DNA of 8,091 nt, taken from the NCBI GenBank assembly GCA_903897205.1, contig CAIUAS010000080.1, positions 1-8,091 on the forward strand, written 5' to 3'. Under the pieces are notes generated by a model. The model saw only the letters and a program-made list of their open reading frames with translations, ran no database searches and was not told the origin of the DNA. Position numbers and translations under genes: made by a program. Below are positions 1 to 7,676 of this stretch, piece by piece. The DNA is from an uncultured Gammaproteobacteria bacterium. GTDB taxonomy: Bacteria; Pseudomonadota; Gammaproteobacteria; CAIUAS01. Positions within the stretch are counted from its first letter, which is position 1, and each line of letters begins with the position of its first letter.

Positions 1-1199
1 AAAACAAACGACACAAAGGCATTATTGAAGGCGACAATAGTCGCCATGCACGCCAGCAACTACGCAACCAAGGTTTAATTCCGCTCGACATTACTAATGC
101 ACGTGAACGCGCCAATGAAAAACAAACAATCTGGTCTTTCACTCAACGCAAACGTTCTATTAAAGTCGCCGATTTAGCTTTAGTTACGAGACAAATGGCC
201 ACTTTAATTACCGCTGGTTTAACCCTCGAAGAAGTCTTGCAAGCCGTGACTGAACAAACCGAGAAACCCCATATTAAAAGCATTCTCATGAGTGTCCGCA
301 GCCGTATTTTAGAAGGCCATACACTCGCTTATGGTTTACGCGAATTTCCTCGCGCCTTTCCCCCACTTTATTGCGCCACCGTTGCCGCCGGCGAACAATC
401 CGGCCACCTGGATAAGATATTATTGCAACTGGCCGATTACATTGAAAAACAAAATCAAATCCAACAAAAAATTCGCCAAGCTTTGGTTTATCCAGCACTA
501 ATGATTATGATTTCATTGGCGATTGTCGGGTTTTTATTAATTTATGTCGTCCCGCAAATCGTGGGCGTATTTGATCAAACCAACGCCCAATTACCCATGG
601 CTACCCAAATATTATTAGCCCTCAGCTCTGGCATACAAACGTATGGTATTTATGCGCTAATTATATTAATTATTCTAATCATTAGTTTGCGTAAATTATT
701 AAAAAACAATCCGAGGACAATTTATCGCTTGCATCAATTTTTATTAAAAATTCCTTTCTTAAGCAAAAATATTAAAACGATAAATTCCGCGCGCTTTCTT
801 CGCACATTTGGTATTTTATTTGCCGCAACCGTCCCTGTTTTAGAAGCCATGCGAGTTGCCAATCAGTTAATTCTTTTATTACCCATGCGTGCAGCCATTA
901 CCCAAGCAACCTTTCGCGTACAAGAAGGCGGCAGCATTCACAAAGCCTTGCAACAAACTCATTACTTCTCTCCGATGAGCGTGCACTTAATCGCCAGCGG
1001 GGAAAGCAGCGGACAATTAGAATCTATGCTAGCGAAAGTAGCTGACACTCAAGATGCTGAAGTCACTCGCTTGATCGAATATAGTTTAACGTTATTTGAG
1101 CCCCTATTAATTATCATTATGGGCAATATTGTATTATTTATCGTATTAGCGATCTTATTACCTATTTTCCAATTAGACGCCTCCGTTGGGCAAAGTTAA
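1..1199 (+). CDS. gspF: T2SS inner-membrane platform protein GspF (5'-partial)
   Basis: GspF is the polytopic inner-membrane protein at the centre of the T2SS assembly platform, thought to couple the GspE ATPase to pseudopilus growth. The reading frame is open from base 3, and the residues before the first in-frame ATG (base 195) are recognisable GspF N-terminus (KGIIEGDNSRHARQQL, then GLIPL). That ATG is therefore internal and the true start lies just left of the window. About 398 residues are visible against roughly 400 for the family, so only a few are missing. Two T2SSF domains can be seen, each with the conserved turn: GEQSG at visible residues 130-134 and GESSG at 333-337. Membrane segments lie near 164-186, 214-232 and 366-390. 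It is the first gene of the visible operon, 43 bases before gspG. Confidence 0.96.
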   Translation, partial: NKRHKGIIEGDNSRHARQQLRNQGLIPLDITNARERANEKQTIWSFTQRKRSIKVADLALVTRQMATLITAGLTLEEVLQAVTEQTEKPHIKSILMSVRSRILEGHTLAYGLREFPRAFPPLYCATVAAGEQSGHLDKILLQLADYIEKQNQIQQKIRQALVYPALMIMISLAIVGFLLIYVVPQIVGVFDQTNAQLPMATQILLALSSGIQTYGIYALIILIILIISLRKLLKNNPRTIYRLHQFLLKIPFLSKNIKTINSARFLRTFGILFAATVPVLEAMRVANQLILLLPMRAAITQATFRVQEGGSIHKALQQTHYFSPMSVHLIASGESSGQLESMLAKVADTQDAEVTRLIEYSLTLFEPLLIIIMGNIVLFIVLAILLPIFQLDASVGQS

Positions 1200-1230
1200 A
1201 AAATGAAGAGAAGTAAGGTTATTTACATTT

Positions 1231-1235
1231 AGGAG
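1231..1235 (+). promoter_or_regulatory. Strong ribosome binding site of gspG
   Basis: AGGAG sits 7 bases before the gspG ATG. It is the clearest Shine-Dalgarno sequence in the operon; the following genes have weak sites or rely on translational coupling. This fits the need for far more major pseudopilin than minor pseudopilins, and it fixes the gspG start. Confidence 0.8.
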
Positions 1236-1242
1236 TTTTATC

Positions 1243-1671
1243 ATGTATCAATATAATCGTCAGCGTGGGTTCACATTAATTGAGGTGATGGTAGTGGTAG
1301 TGATTCTTGCACTGTTGGCCGCTATTATTGTGCCTAAAATCATGAGTCGGCCTGAGCAGGCCCGCTTAGTAAAAGCCAAACAAGATATCTTGGCCGTTGA
1401 AAATGCCATGGATCTTTATAAATTAGATAATGGTAGTTATCCAACGTTGGAACAAGGTATTTCTGCTTTAGTCACTAAACCAACCCAACCGCCCGTACCT
1501 AACGATTGGAATGGTTATTTAAAACAAATACCTAGCGATCCCTGGGGACACGCTTATCAATACACCAATCCTGGCAAGCATGGCGAGATTGATATTTATT
1601 CTTTTGGCCCGAATAATGCCAACAGCGACCCTGAGAGCAAAAATGTGATTGGGAATTGGACAATAAAATAA
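1243..1671 (+). CDS. gspG: T2SS major pseudopilin GspG
   Basis: GspG is the major subunit of the periplasmic pseudopilus that drives substrates through the secretin. The 142-residue precursor has a 9-residue leader ending in Gly, then FTLIEV. Prepilin peptidase would cut between G9 and F10, leaving the usual Glu at mature position 5 (E14). Residues 10-32 form the hydrophobic N-terminal helix. Family signatures follow: YKLDNGSYPTLEQG (59-72), DPWG (99-102) and the C-terminal IGNW (136-139). The length is normal. The C-terminal loop that binds calcium in known major pseudopilins reads GPNNANSDPESKNVIGNW: Asp residues usual at several positions are replaced, mainly by Asn, and the loop is slightly longer. 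It has the best ribosome binding site in the operon. Identification is certain; loss of calcium binding is an inference. Confidence 0.97.
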   Translation: MYQYNRQRGFTLIEVMVVVVILALLAAIIVPKIMSRPEQARLVKAKQDILAVENAMDLYKLDNGSYPTLEQGISALVTKPTQPPVPNDWNGYLKQIPSDPWGHAYQYTNPGKHGEIDIYSFGPNNANSDPESKNVIGNWTIK

Positions 1672-1674
1672 ATA

Positions 1675-2220
1675 ATGACAAATATTTCTCGTCAACCAAC
1701 ACCGTATAAGGCACGGAAATCAGTTGTTAGTGGTTTTACCTTAATTGAATTATTAGTCGTCATGGTTATTATCAGCATTATTATCACGGCCACTTTATTA
1801 TCCATGCATCGATTAATGCAAAACAGGCAAGCAGTAACCGTTGCGAAACAATTGGCGCAGGTTATACCTGCCGCACAGCAGGAAGCTATTTTACAGCTTG
1901 CCCCCTTTGGCTTAAAAATCAGTGAACACCGTTATCAATTTTATCGCTTTGACATTAAGGCCAATAGCACTAATGGCAGTTGGCATTTGCTAAAACAAGA
2001 CCGAGTGCTCGCTAATAAAACGTTATCTAGTAAAATTTTTCTTTCCCTAAAAACACAGGCGGAAACTGCCGAAAAAAACCAGCAGACACCGCAAATTATT
2101 TTTTCACCGAGTGGCGATATAACCGCTTTTGAGTTAAATATCGGCACCAATGCTACAGCCGCTATTTTTTCACTCATGGGCAAAAGCAATGGCGACGTAA
2201 TTTTAAATACACCGAAATAA
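1675..2220 (+). CDS. gspH: T2SS minor pseudopilin GspH
   Basis: GspH is a minor pseudopilin thought to link the pseudopilus tip (GspI-J-K) to the GspG shaft. The 181-residue precursor carries the prepilin motif G|FTLIELLVVMVIIS with cleavage after G20 and Glu at mature position 5 (E25). The leader of 20 residues is long for this family. No in-frame ATG, GTG or TTG lies between the ATG and the motif, so the leader cannot be shortened by moving the start. After the N-terminal helix the protein is poorly conserved, as is usual for GspH; the C-terminal part has the beta-strand-like pattern of the family (IIFSPSGDITAFEL). The start is 3 bases after the gspG stop with no clear Shine-Dalgarno, which suggests translational coupling. 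The H call rests on the prepilin motif, length and position between G and I. Confidence 0.9.
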   Translation: MTNISRQPTPYKARKSVVSGFTLIELLVVMVIISIIITATLLSMHRLMQNRQAVTVAKQLAQVIPAAQQEAILQLAPFGLKISEHRYQFYRFDIKANSTNGSWHLLKQDRVLANKTLSSKIFLSLKTQAETAEKNQQTPQIIFSPSGDITAFELNIGTNATAAIFSLMGKSNGDVILNTPK

Positions 2221-2235
2221 AAAAATGCTTATGTT

Positions 2236-2619
2236 ATGCAAAATAAGTTAAATAAACCTAATGGATTTACTTTAATTGAAGTATTGATTGCTTTAGTCAT
2301 TTTAGCGATTGCCTTAATGGCCGCCGTAAAAGCGACTAATGCCAATATTCATAATTTAGATTATTTGCGCGATAAAATACAAGCCCAATGGCTAGCGGAC
2401 AATTTGCTCAGTAATATGCAAGCTGGCTTGCAAGCCGTGCCGCAAACACAATCGCAGCAAGGCACTATTAAGCAATTAAATAGAACTTGGTATTGGCAAA
2501 TAACGCCAGAACAGCAGAAAAATAGCGCCATTAAGCGAGTTGATATTAGCGTGATGAATACGTCGAATGGTAAATCGCTTATTCATTTAACCGGCTTTAT
2601 CGCCTTATTAACCTCATGA
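2236..2619 (+). CDS. gspI: T2SS minor pseudopilin GspI
   Basis: GspI is a minor pseudopilin that nucleates the tip complex with GspJ and GspK. The 127-residue precursor has a 10-residue leader (MQNKLNKPNG), then FTLIEVLIALVILAIALMA; cleavage follows G10 and E15 is the mature position-5 Glu. Family features include the Ala-rich helix running into residues like DKIQAQWLADNLL, and the single aromatic strand NRTWYWQI. Length is typical. Two other ATGs just upstream (2225 and 2231) are out of frame. Its TGA stop overlaps the ATG of gspJ by four bases (ATGA), so translation of the two partner subunits is probably coupled. Confidence 0.94.
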   Translation: MQNKLNKPNGFTLIEVLIALVILAIALMAAVKATNANIHNLDYLRDKIQAQWLADNLLSNMQAGLQAVPQTQSQQGTIKQLNRTWYWQITPEQQKNSAIKRVDISVMNTSNGKSLIHLTGFIALLTS

Positions 2620-3227
2620 AAAAATCAAACCAAGGCTTTACCTTAATAGAAATTTTAATCGCTTTATTCATCTTTGCGATAGTGGCGGTTATTACCACCA
2701 TGGGTTTATCCATGGTTTTAAAAGCACGCGAGCGCAGCAGTGTTCAAACTCAAAAAATGATGGAGAGACAATTAGCTTTCATCATCATGAAACAAGATTT
2801 CAGCCAAATGATAGCGCGCTCTGTTATTGATAATACCGGCAATCAAGCTGCCGCTTTTTTGGAAAAACCTCATTATCTTGAATTTACGCGCGCAGGTTAT
2901 CTCAATCCTTTAATGACAAGCGAAAGAAGCAGCTTACAACGCGTAGCCTATCTATTCACACAGCATCAATTAATTCGCCGAACTTGGCCCGTACTTGACA
3001 GAGCGCCCACTATACTACCCTCGGATCGAGTATTATTAAACAATTTAGAGGCGATAAAATTCAGCTTTCTCACCCAACATAATCAATTTTATTTAACCTG
3101 GCCCCCTTTAATCAATAATCAAAACCCAGTTCAGCCATTGCCTAAAGCGATTAAAATTGATTTTAGTTTCACCGGACAAGGTAATTTAAGTCTTTTATTT
3201 TTAATTCCTGCCACCGGAAATAGTTAA
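2616..3227 (+). CDS. gspJ: T2SS minor pseudopilin GspJ
   Basis: GspJ is the minor pseudopilin that sits between GspI and GspK in the tip complex. The 203-residue precursor has a 7-residue leader (MKKSNQG), then FTLIEILIALFIFAIVA, with cleavage after G7 and Glu at mature position 5 (E12). The following helix contains the typical R/E/Q-rich stretch (ARERSSVQTQKMMERQLAF) leading to KQDFSQM, close to the LxxDxxQ pattern common in GspJ. The rest is a beta-rich periplasmic domain. It begins inside the gspI stop codon and ends 3 bases before gspK, matching stoichiometric production of the I-J-K trimer. Confidence 0.94.
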   Translation: MKKSNQGFTLIEILIALFIFAIVAVITTMGLSMVLKARERSSVQTQKMMERQLAFIIMKQDFSQMIARSVIDNTGNQAAAFLEKPHYLEFTRAGYLNPLMTSERSSLQRVAYLFTQHQLIRRTWPVLDRAPTILPSDRVLLNNLEAIKFSFLTQHNQFYLTWPPLINNQNPVQPLPKAIKIDFSFTGQGNLSLLFLIPATGNS

Positions 3228-3230
3228 TTC

Positions 3231-4160
3231 ATGATACCAAAAGGATCCGCTTTAATTACCGCTTTATTAATCACCGCCATTGTTGCAACCGTGGCAACCG
3301 CGATCGCCGTGCATTTACGAATTACCATTCGTGAAACACAGTTAGCACATCAGTTTGAGCAAACTTATTTGGATTTACAAGGCGTGCAATATTGGGGCAT
3401 GAACCAAGTGATTCAAAATGCCAAACTTAGCCAACAAAATCATAGCACCGAACTTTATCCTCAAACAATGCCGGCAACTATTTTTCAACAAACGCAACTT
3501 AGCGGTGAAATAGCGGATGCCCAAGCTTTATTTAATATAAACGCCTTAACTAATCCCACTGCGCAAGCGCAATTTACTCGGTTATTAAAAGCCATTGATA
3601 ATCACATAAGCGAAACTCAAGCAAACCAAATAGCACAAGCGATCACTCGCTGGTTAACACCCAGCAATGCGGATTCACTTTATTTGCAAAAAAATCCGCC
3701 TTATCGAGTTTCCCATCAATTAATGGTCAGCGTGAGCGAGCTTCGTTTGGTTAATGGCATTAGTGCGACTGTTTATTTAGCACTATTGCCTTATATTACG
3801 GCATTACCTAGTTCAGCTAATGAAATTAATATTTTCACTGCACCGTTACCTATTTTACAAAGCCTCGGCATTAATATGAGTTCTGCACAAGCAAACAGTT
3901 TAGCGGCTTGTCGCCAGCGTTTTGCCAATACAACGGGGCTCAGTGACATTAAACAAACCTGTCTACTAAAAGCAGGCTTGCAAATTGATCCTAATATTAA
4001 TTTGATTCTCCGTAGCAATTATTTTTTGATAAAAGGCATGGCCGAGCTGGGCGGACAAAACTTAATTCTCTATACCTTAATAAAACGTGCTACGCTGCAA
4101 AAAGCTACTACCACGGTTTTTACGGCTAAACTCATCTCGCAAAGTTTGAATACCCTTTAA
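3231..4160 (+). CDS. gspK: T2SS minor pseudopilin GspK
   Basis: GspK is the large pseudopilin that caps the pseudopilus. The 309-residue precursor has a very short leader (MIPKG) and a mature N-terminus starting SALITALLITAIVATVA. It lacks the position-5 Glu found in the other pseudopilins (Thr here), which is the diagnostic feature of GspK. The long helix is followed by a large mostly helical domain of family length. Two cysteines, C227 and C244, are spaced suitably for a disulfide, and the conserved C-terminal segment SNYFLIKGMAELGG is present. No other pseudopilin is this large. The gene ends the tightly packed pseudopilin block; a 56-base gap follows before gspL. Confidence 0.95.
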   Translation: MIPKGSALITALLITAIVATVATAIAVHLRITIRETQLAHQFEQTYLDLQGVQYWGMNQVIQNAKLSQQNHSTELYPQTMPATIFQQTQLSGEIADAQALFNINALTNPTAQAQFTRLLKAIDNHISETQANQIAQAITRWLTPSNADSLYLQKNPPYRVSHQLMVSVSELRLVNGISATVYLALLPYITALPSSANEINIFTAPLPILQSLGINMSSAQANSLAACRQRFANTTGLSDIKQTCLLKAGLQIDPNINLILRSNYFLIKGMAELGGQNLILYTLIKRATLQKATTTVFTAKLISQSLNTL

Positions 4161-4216
4161 GTTCTAGTGGTTTTAGTTTAAATTCGCTACCTAGAGCATT
4201 ACGCTGGATAGACATT

Positions 4217-5419
4217 ATGACTGCTAAATTAATCGTTCGGTTACATCAAAATCATTTATTGGATTGGATATTAACCGACGACAATCATCACATCATGGCG
4301 AATGAATATCAGCAAGCTTCGCTAAACATGCCTACGCTAGCCACATTGCCGCATATTATTTTATTAGTGCCTAGCACTGACATTAATTTGCTTAACGTTA
4401 AAATACCTAAAATGAAGCGTTCACAATTAGCACGCGCTTTACCTTATGCTATCGAGGATCGCCTTTGTGAAGATATCGAACAACTTCATTTTGCAGCCGG
4501 CCAGTGGTTAAATAACACGGACATCCTATCCGTTGCCGTGACGAGCCAACAAAAAATGGAACAATGGCTCGCCATTTGTAAAGCGAATATGATTGAACCC
4601 CAACTGATCATTCCAGATATTTTTGCTTTAAGCTACCAAGCCGAACAATGGACGTGTTATTTAGAAAACAATTTAGTTTTAATACGTACCGGTTTGCAAA
4701 CAGGATTAGCGATAGAAATTGAGCAAGCGGCGTTAGTGCTCAATACGCTAGCAGAAAATGAGCCGCCTAACACGATTCACTTAGCCAGTATCGAAGCGTC
4801 ACTAGCGCAAACTTTCGCAACTACACTATCACCCCGTATAACGAAAACCATTGCTACCCCACCACAAAATTTACTCTTACAAGCATTGTCGATGAATGAC
4901 AACACCATCAATCTGTTACAAGGTCATTATAAAACGGCTCGTAAAAAATTAACTTTGCCCATCGATTGGCGCTTGAGCATTCAACTTGCGATTGCTGCTT
5001 TAATATTATTCATCGTGACCGAAAGTGTAAATTATTGGGTTATCAAGCATCGGAATGAAAAATTACAACAACAAATTAGCTTGCTAAGTCAGTCAGTATT
5101 ACCTGGCGAAACAATCGATATGAATACCCAACCTTATATCGAACGTGAACTCCATTTACTTAATCAACTCGGCAAAGGCAATGCATTTTTAACCAGCATG
5201 GACCTGATTGGAAATTCATTAACCCAATATCCTGGCCTCGTCCTCATGCAAATTAATTACCAAGACAACTTACTAACTTTGGTGATACAAGCGAATAATC
5301 AGCAAAATATGACCGCTTGGTTAAATGACTTACGCAGTAAGCACATGACCATTATAAAAACAAATAAACCAAACCAAACTCATCAAACAGAAATTACTAT
5401 TAAGCTTAAAGAGCCTTAA
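4217..5419 (+). CDS. gspL: T2SS inner-membrane platform protein GspL
   Basis: GspL is a bitopic inner-membrane protein whose cytoplasmic actin-like domain recruits the GspE ATPase and whose periplasmic domain pairs with GspM. The 400-residue protein shows the family layout: cytoplasmic domain (about 1-245) with the conserved VPSTDINLLNVKIPK and RALPYAIEDRL segments, the INLLQG signature near 230-235, one membrane helix at about 252-273, then a short coiled stretch and a C-terminal ferredoxin-like domain (about 300-400). The upstream reading frame is open back to the gspK stop but offers no ATG, GTG or TTG, so the start at this ATG is the only sensible one. The Shine-Dalgarno is weak. I see no convincing promoter or terminator in the 56-base gap before it. 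Confidence 0.95.
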   Translation: MTAKLIVRLHQNHLLDWILTDDNHHIMANEYQQASLNMPTLATLPHIILLVPSTDINLLNVKIPKMKRSQLARALPYAIEDRLCEDIEQLHFAAGQWLNNTDILSVAVTSQQKMEQWLAICKANMIEPQLIIPDIFALSYQAEQWTCYLENNLVLIRTGLQTGLAIEIEQAALVLNTLAENEPPNTIHLASIEASLAQTFATTLSPRITKTIATPPQNLLLQALSMNDNTINLLQGHYKTARKKLTLPIDWRLSIQLAIAALILFIVTESVNYWVIKHRNEKLQQQISLLSQSVLPGETIDMNTQPYIERELHLLNQLGKGNAFLTSMDLIGNSLTQYPGLVLMQINYQDNLLTLVIQANNQQNMTAWLNDLRSKHMTIIKTNKPNQTHQTEITIKLKEP

Positions 5420-5421
5420 CC

Positions 5422-5916
5422 ATGACATTAATAGAACACTGGGAAAATCTAGCGGAAAGAGAAAAAGTCATACTGATTAGCGGTGGCATTTTCGCGCTTG
5501 CTCTTTTAATTTATCTCTTATTAATGGCTCCTTTTTTCTCTAGCTTAAACGAAGCCGAAAATCAACTGCAAACCAATCGCCAAATCATTAGCTGGTTGCA
5601 ACCGGCCGCAGAAAAAATTAAAGCCTATAATCAGCAAGGCTATCACGCCATTAAACCAAGTACTGCTCCACTCTTAGAGATAATTAACAGCAGCCTGCAA
5701 ACTCACCAATTAAATCGCTACGTAACGAAAATAATTCCTCTTAATGATAAAACAATTAATATACGTTTTGATGCCGTGCCGTTTGATAACACCATGGATT
5801 GGCTAACCTCCCTGTGGCTTGCCACCAACGCGCGAATTAATCAAGCGACGATTATGCGCCTGAACACACCGGGTTTGGTGAGCATGGTGTTAGTCATTAC
5901 CAAAGTTCAGCCTTAA
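5422..5916 (+). CDS. gspM: T2SS inner-membrane platform protein GspM
   Basis: GspM is the small bitopic partner of GspL in the T2SS platform. The 164-residue protein has the standard GspM opening, a short cytoplasmic tail with WxxLxxREK (W7 to K15), then one membrane helix at about 16-38. A coiled segment and a C-terminal ferredoxin-like periplasmic domain follow (about 85-164). Length is normal. A GAG 8 bases upstream is a plausible ribosome binding site, and the start is only 2 bases past the gspL stop. It is the last T2SS gene; no gspN follows. Its stop codon shares the TTAA at 5913-5916 with the stop of the convergent gene on the opposite strand, and no hairpin with a T-run marks the end of the operon. 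Confidence 0.94.
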   Translation: MTLIEHWENLAEREKVILISGGIFALALLIYLLLMAPFFSSLNEAENQLQTNRQIISWLQPAAEKIKAYNQQGYHAIKPSTAPLLEIINSSLQTHQLNRYVTKIIPLNDKTINIRFDAVPFDNTMDWLTSLWLATNARINQATIMRLNTPGLVSMVLVITKVQP

Positions 5917-7622
5917 CTCAATATATTTTTATCTATCTTAGGAGAGAACTGTTGTGAATAAATATGCTCCCATCTAAAACTTTCTTCAGTTAATCCAAGC
6001 CTATTAAGCCCTGTTGTTAACCACTTTTCATAAAGAGCATCTACGTCTTTCCGTCGAAAGATTGAATAATTATCTTTTGCATCAATAAGGATTTTTATGG
6101 CGTTAATCGCCTGTATTTCTTTTTTTATTTCAAAACTGCCTTTAAATAACTCCTTAAGCTGCTGAATATGCAGTGGGGTTTTTTTGCTAAAAAAGCCGAT
6201 ACCTTTCGCTGCTAATTTTTTATCTTCGACGCTCTTTTGCAATTCTTCAATAAATAAATTTATTTTATTTTCGCCAGCGGCTGTTGAATCAACATATTCT
6301 TTAATTGCAGCAGGAGATCGTGTCTGGATAACTTCCCAGCCTAATTGATATTTTTCATTAAGGGTTTCAATTTTTCCGACCAGAATTTTGGTGTCATTCT
6401 CAATATTTTTAATGACATCCTTATTTTTTGCCGACAGCTCAAATCCAGTGGTTATGGCATGTGTTTTTTGTTGCAGGGCGAGCAAATTCTTTTGAATGGT
6501 AGAATATTCCAAATCATATTCTTGTTTAAGATCCGGAAATTTATTTTTTGGGTTTGCCCCTTTTTTCTTTTCCGTCATATTATGAGCTATGTCAAATAGC
6601 TGTTTAGAATATTCAAGTGCTTTGTTGCGCTTAGAAACTAATGCTAGCTGCTTATCTATATTTTCCAACCGATTTTTACAGTGCGTCACTATTGCAGCAG
6701 GAATCGATTTTTCTAGCTCAAGCAGAGTTCTGCTTGTTCCCGTATTTATTTTTCCAATAAAGTGCTTTACTGCTTTTTCTCCAAGCAATCCTGATACTCC
6801 GGCACTTTTGACCCTTTTTAAGAGATTTTCTTTATTTTTATTTTTGATTTCCTGTATGTTCGCCTCAATTTCTCCTGCAGCAACATCAAGCCTTTCTATG
6901 ATAATTTTAGCCTGATTCAGGTGATATTGCAGCGAAAATAAATTCTCAGCTTCAAGAGATTCCAATTGCTTTTTTTCAAAAATCCTAAGCTGATGGTTGA
7001 TCGAACTATGTTTTTCTCTAGCTTCTGTTTTTATGCCGTTAACTTTATGGCTAATAGCTTCAGCCGCAGCACGTACACTCTCATGACTTGCAAGTTGCTT
7101 GCATTCAGCCGTTCGTTTTTCAAATTTCGCGAGTGCCTCGTCTACTTTTTTTAGTCGTTGTTTAGACCAGTCTACTATTGCCTCAAAGATATCTTGTTTT
7201 AGAACTTTCAAATCTTTGCTGCCACTAACTTTTATACGCTGCATTAACGAGAAGGCTAAGCTATCTGTAAGTAACTGAAATTTTACGGTTGCTAGCTCTA
7301 TTAGCTCTATGATATTTTCGAGCTCTTTTTCACCAACATTGCTAGCGTCTTCTTCGAGGGTAACAACAAGTCTTTCGGCAACAGACTGAGCGTAGTCTTG
7401 TTCGACAATTTTTAAAAATTTTTCGTTATGTTCTTGTAGAACAGTAACCACAATAAAAGCATTATCCAGACTTGCCATCCTTTCAAACTTGATTCCATTG
7501 TTTGTTAAAAAGTCGGTAAACTTGCTTGATCCCTGAAGATTTTCAAATTGAAGCGCTATATGCACGCTTTTTTTAGCGTTAGTTTCTGCGTTATCTTTTG
7601 ATGCCTCTCTCCATACTGTCAT
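5913..7622 (-). CDS. Large helical coiled-coil protein, function unknown
   Basis: I do not recognise this 569-residue protein. It is rich in Lys and Glu with no signal peptide, no membrane helix and only two cysteines (C174, C315), so it is probably soluble. Residues about 18-92 alternate in a beta-alpha-beta-beta-alpha-beta order (VHIALQFE, SKFTDFLTNNG, IKFERM, AFIVVTVL, NEKFLKIVEQDYA, ERLVVTLEE), consistent with a small ferredoxin-like domain. Residues about 95-470 look almost entirely helical with heptad-like stretches, for example around 150-265 and 310-425. A more globular end (about 485-569) holds the aromatic stretch FRWEHIYSQQF. The ATG is the only usable start: the frame meets a stop 13 codons upstream, and a GAG lies 7 bases before it. 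The composition is more A+T-rich than the T2SS genes. A cytoskeletal-like protein or a secreted effector is possible; neither is shown. Confidence 0.85.
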   Translation of the reverse strand: MTVWREASKDNAETNAKKSVHIALQFENLQGSSKFTDFLTNNGIKFERMASLDNAFIVVTVLQEHNEKFLKIVEQDYAQSVAERLVVTLEEDASNVGEKELENIIELIELATVKFQLLTDSLAFSLMQRIKVSGSKDLKVLKQDIFEAIVDWSKQRLKKVDEALAKFEKRTAECKQLASHESVRAAAEAISHKVNGIKTEAREKHSSINHQLRIFEKKQLESLEAENLFSLQYHLNQAKIIIERLDVAAGEIEANIQEIKNKNKENLLKRVKSAGVSGLLGEKAVKHFIGKINTGTSRTLLELEKSIPAAIVTHCKNRLENIDKQLALVSKRNKALEYSKQLFDIAHNMTEKKKGANPKNKFPDLKQEYDLEYSTIQKNLLALQQKTHAITTGFELSAKNKDVIKNIENDTKILVGKIETLNEKYQLGWEVIQTRSPAAIKEYVDSTAAGENKINLFIEELQKSVEDKKLAAKGIGFFSKKTPLHIQQLKELFKGSFEIKKEIQAINAIKILIDAKDNYSIFRRKDVDALYEKWLTTGLNRLGLTEESFRWEHIYSQQFSPKIDKNILS

Positions 7623-7641
7623 GATGTGACTCGCATTGTTG

Positions 7642-7670
7642 AATATAATTATTGGTATTTAGCACAACAA
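7642..7670 (-). promoter_or_regulatory. Candidate promoter of the coiled-coil gene
   Basis: Read on the - strand, TTGTTG (7670 to 7665) and TATATT (7647 to 7642) are separated by 17 bases. The -10 matches five of six consensus bases and the -35 only three of six, so an activator may be needed. A second -10-like hexamer, AATAAT (7653 to 7648), overlaps the same spot. The gene's ATG is about 20 bases downstream, implying a very short leader. Confidence 0.4.
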
Positions 7671-7676
7671 CAGAAG

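Noticed and set aside
195..197. ATG at 195 as the start of gspF
   Set aside because: The frame is open upstream to the window edge and encodes recognisable GspF N-terminal residues, so this Met is internal.
5880..5935. Terminator at the gspM/orphan-gene junction
   Set aside because: There is a T-run (ATATATTTTTAT) but no stable hairpin before it; the only nearby pairing, TGGT with ACCA, is four base pairs with a ten-base loop.
6345..7154. Three + strand open frames of 62 to 108 residues inside the coiled-coil gene
   Set aside because: They are antisense to a continuous 569-codon frame, hydrophobic through the reverse reading of Lys/Glu codons, and lack family features or ribosome sites.
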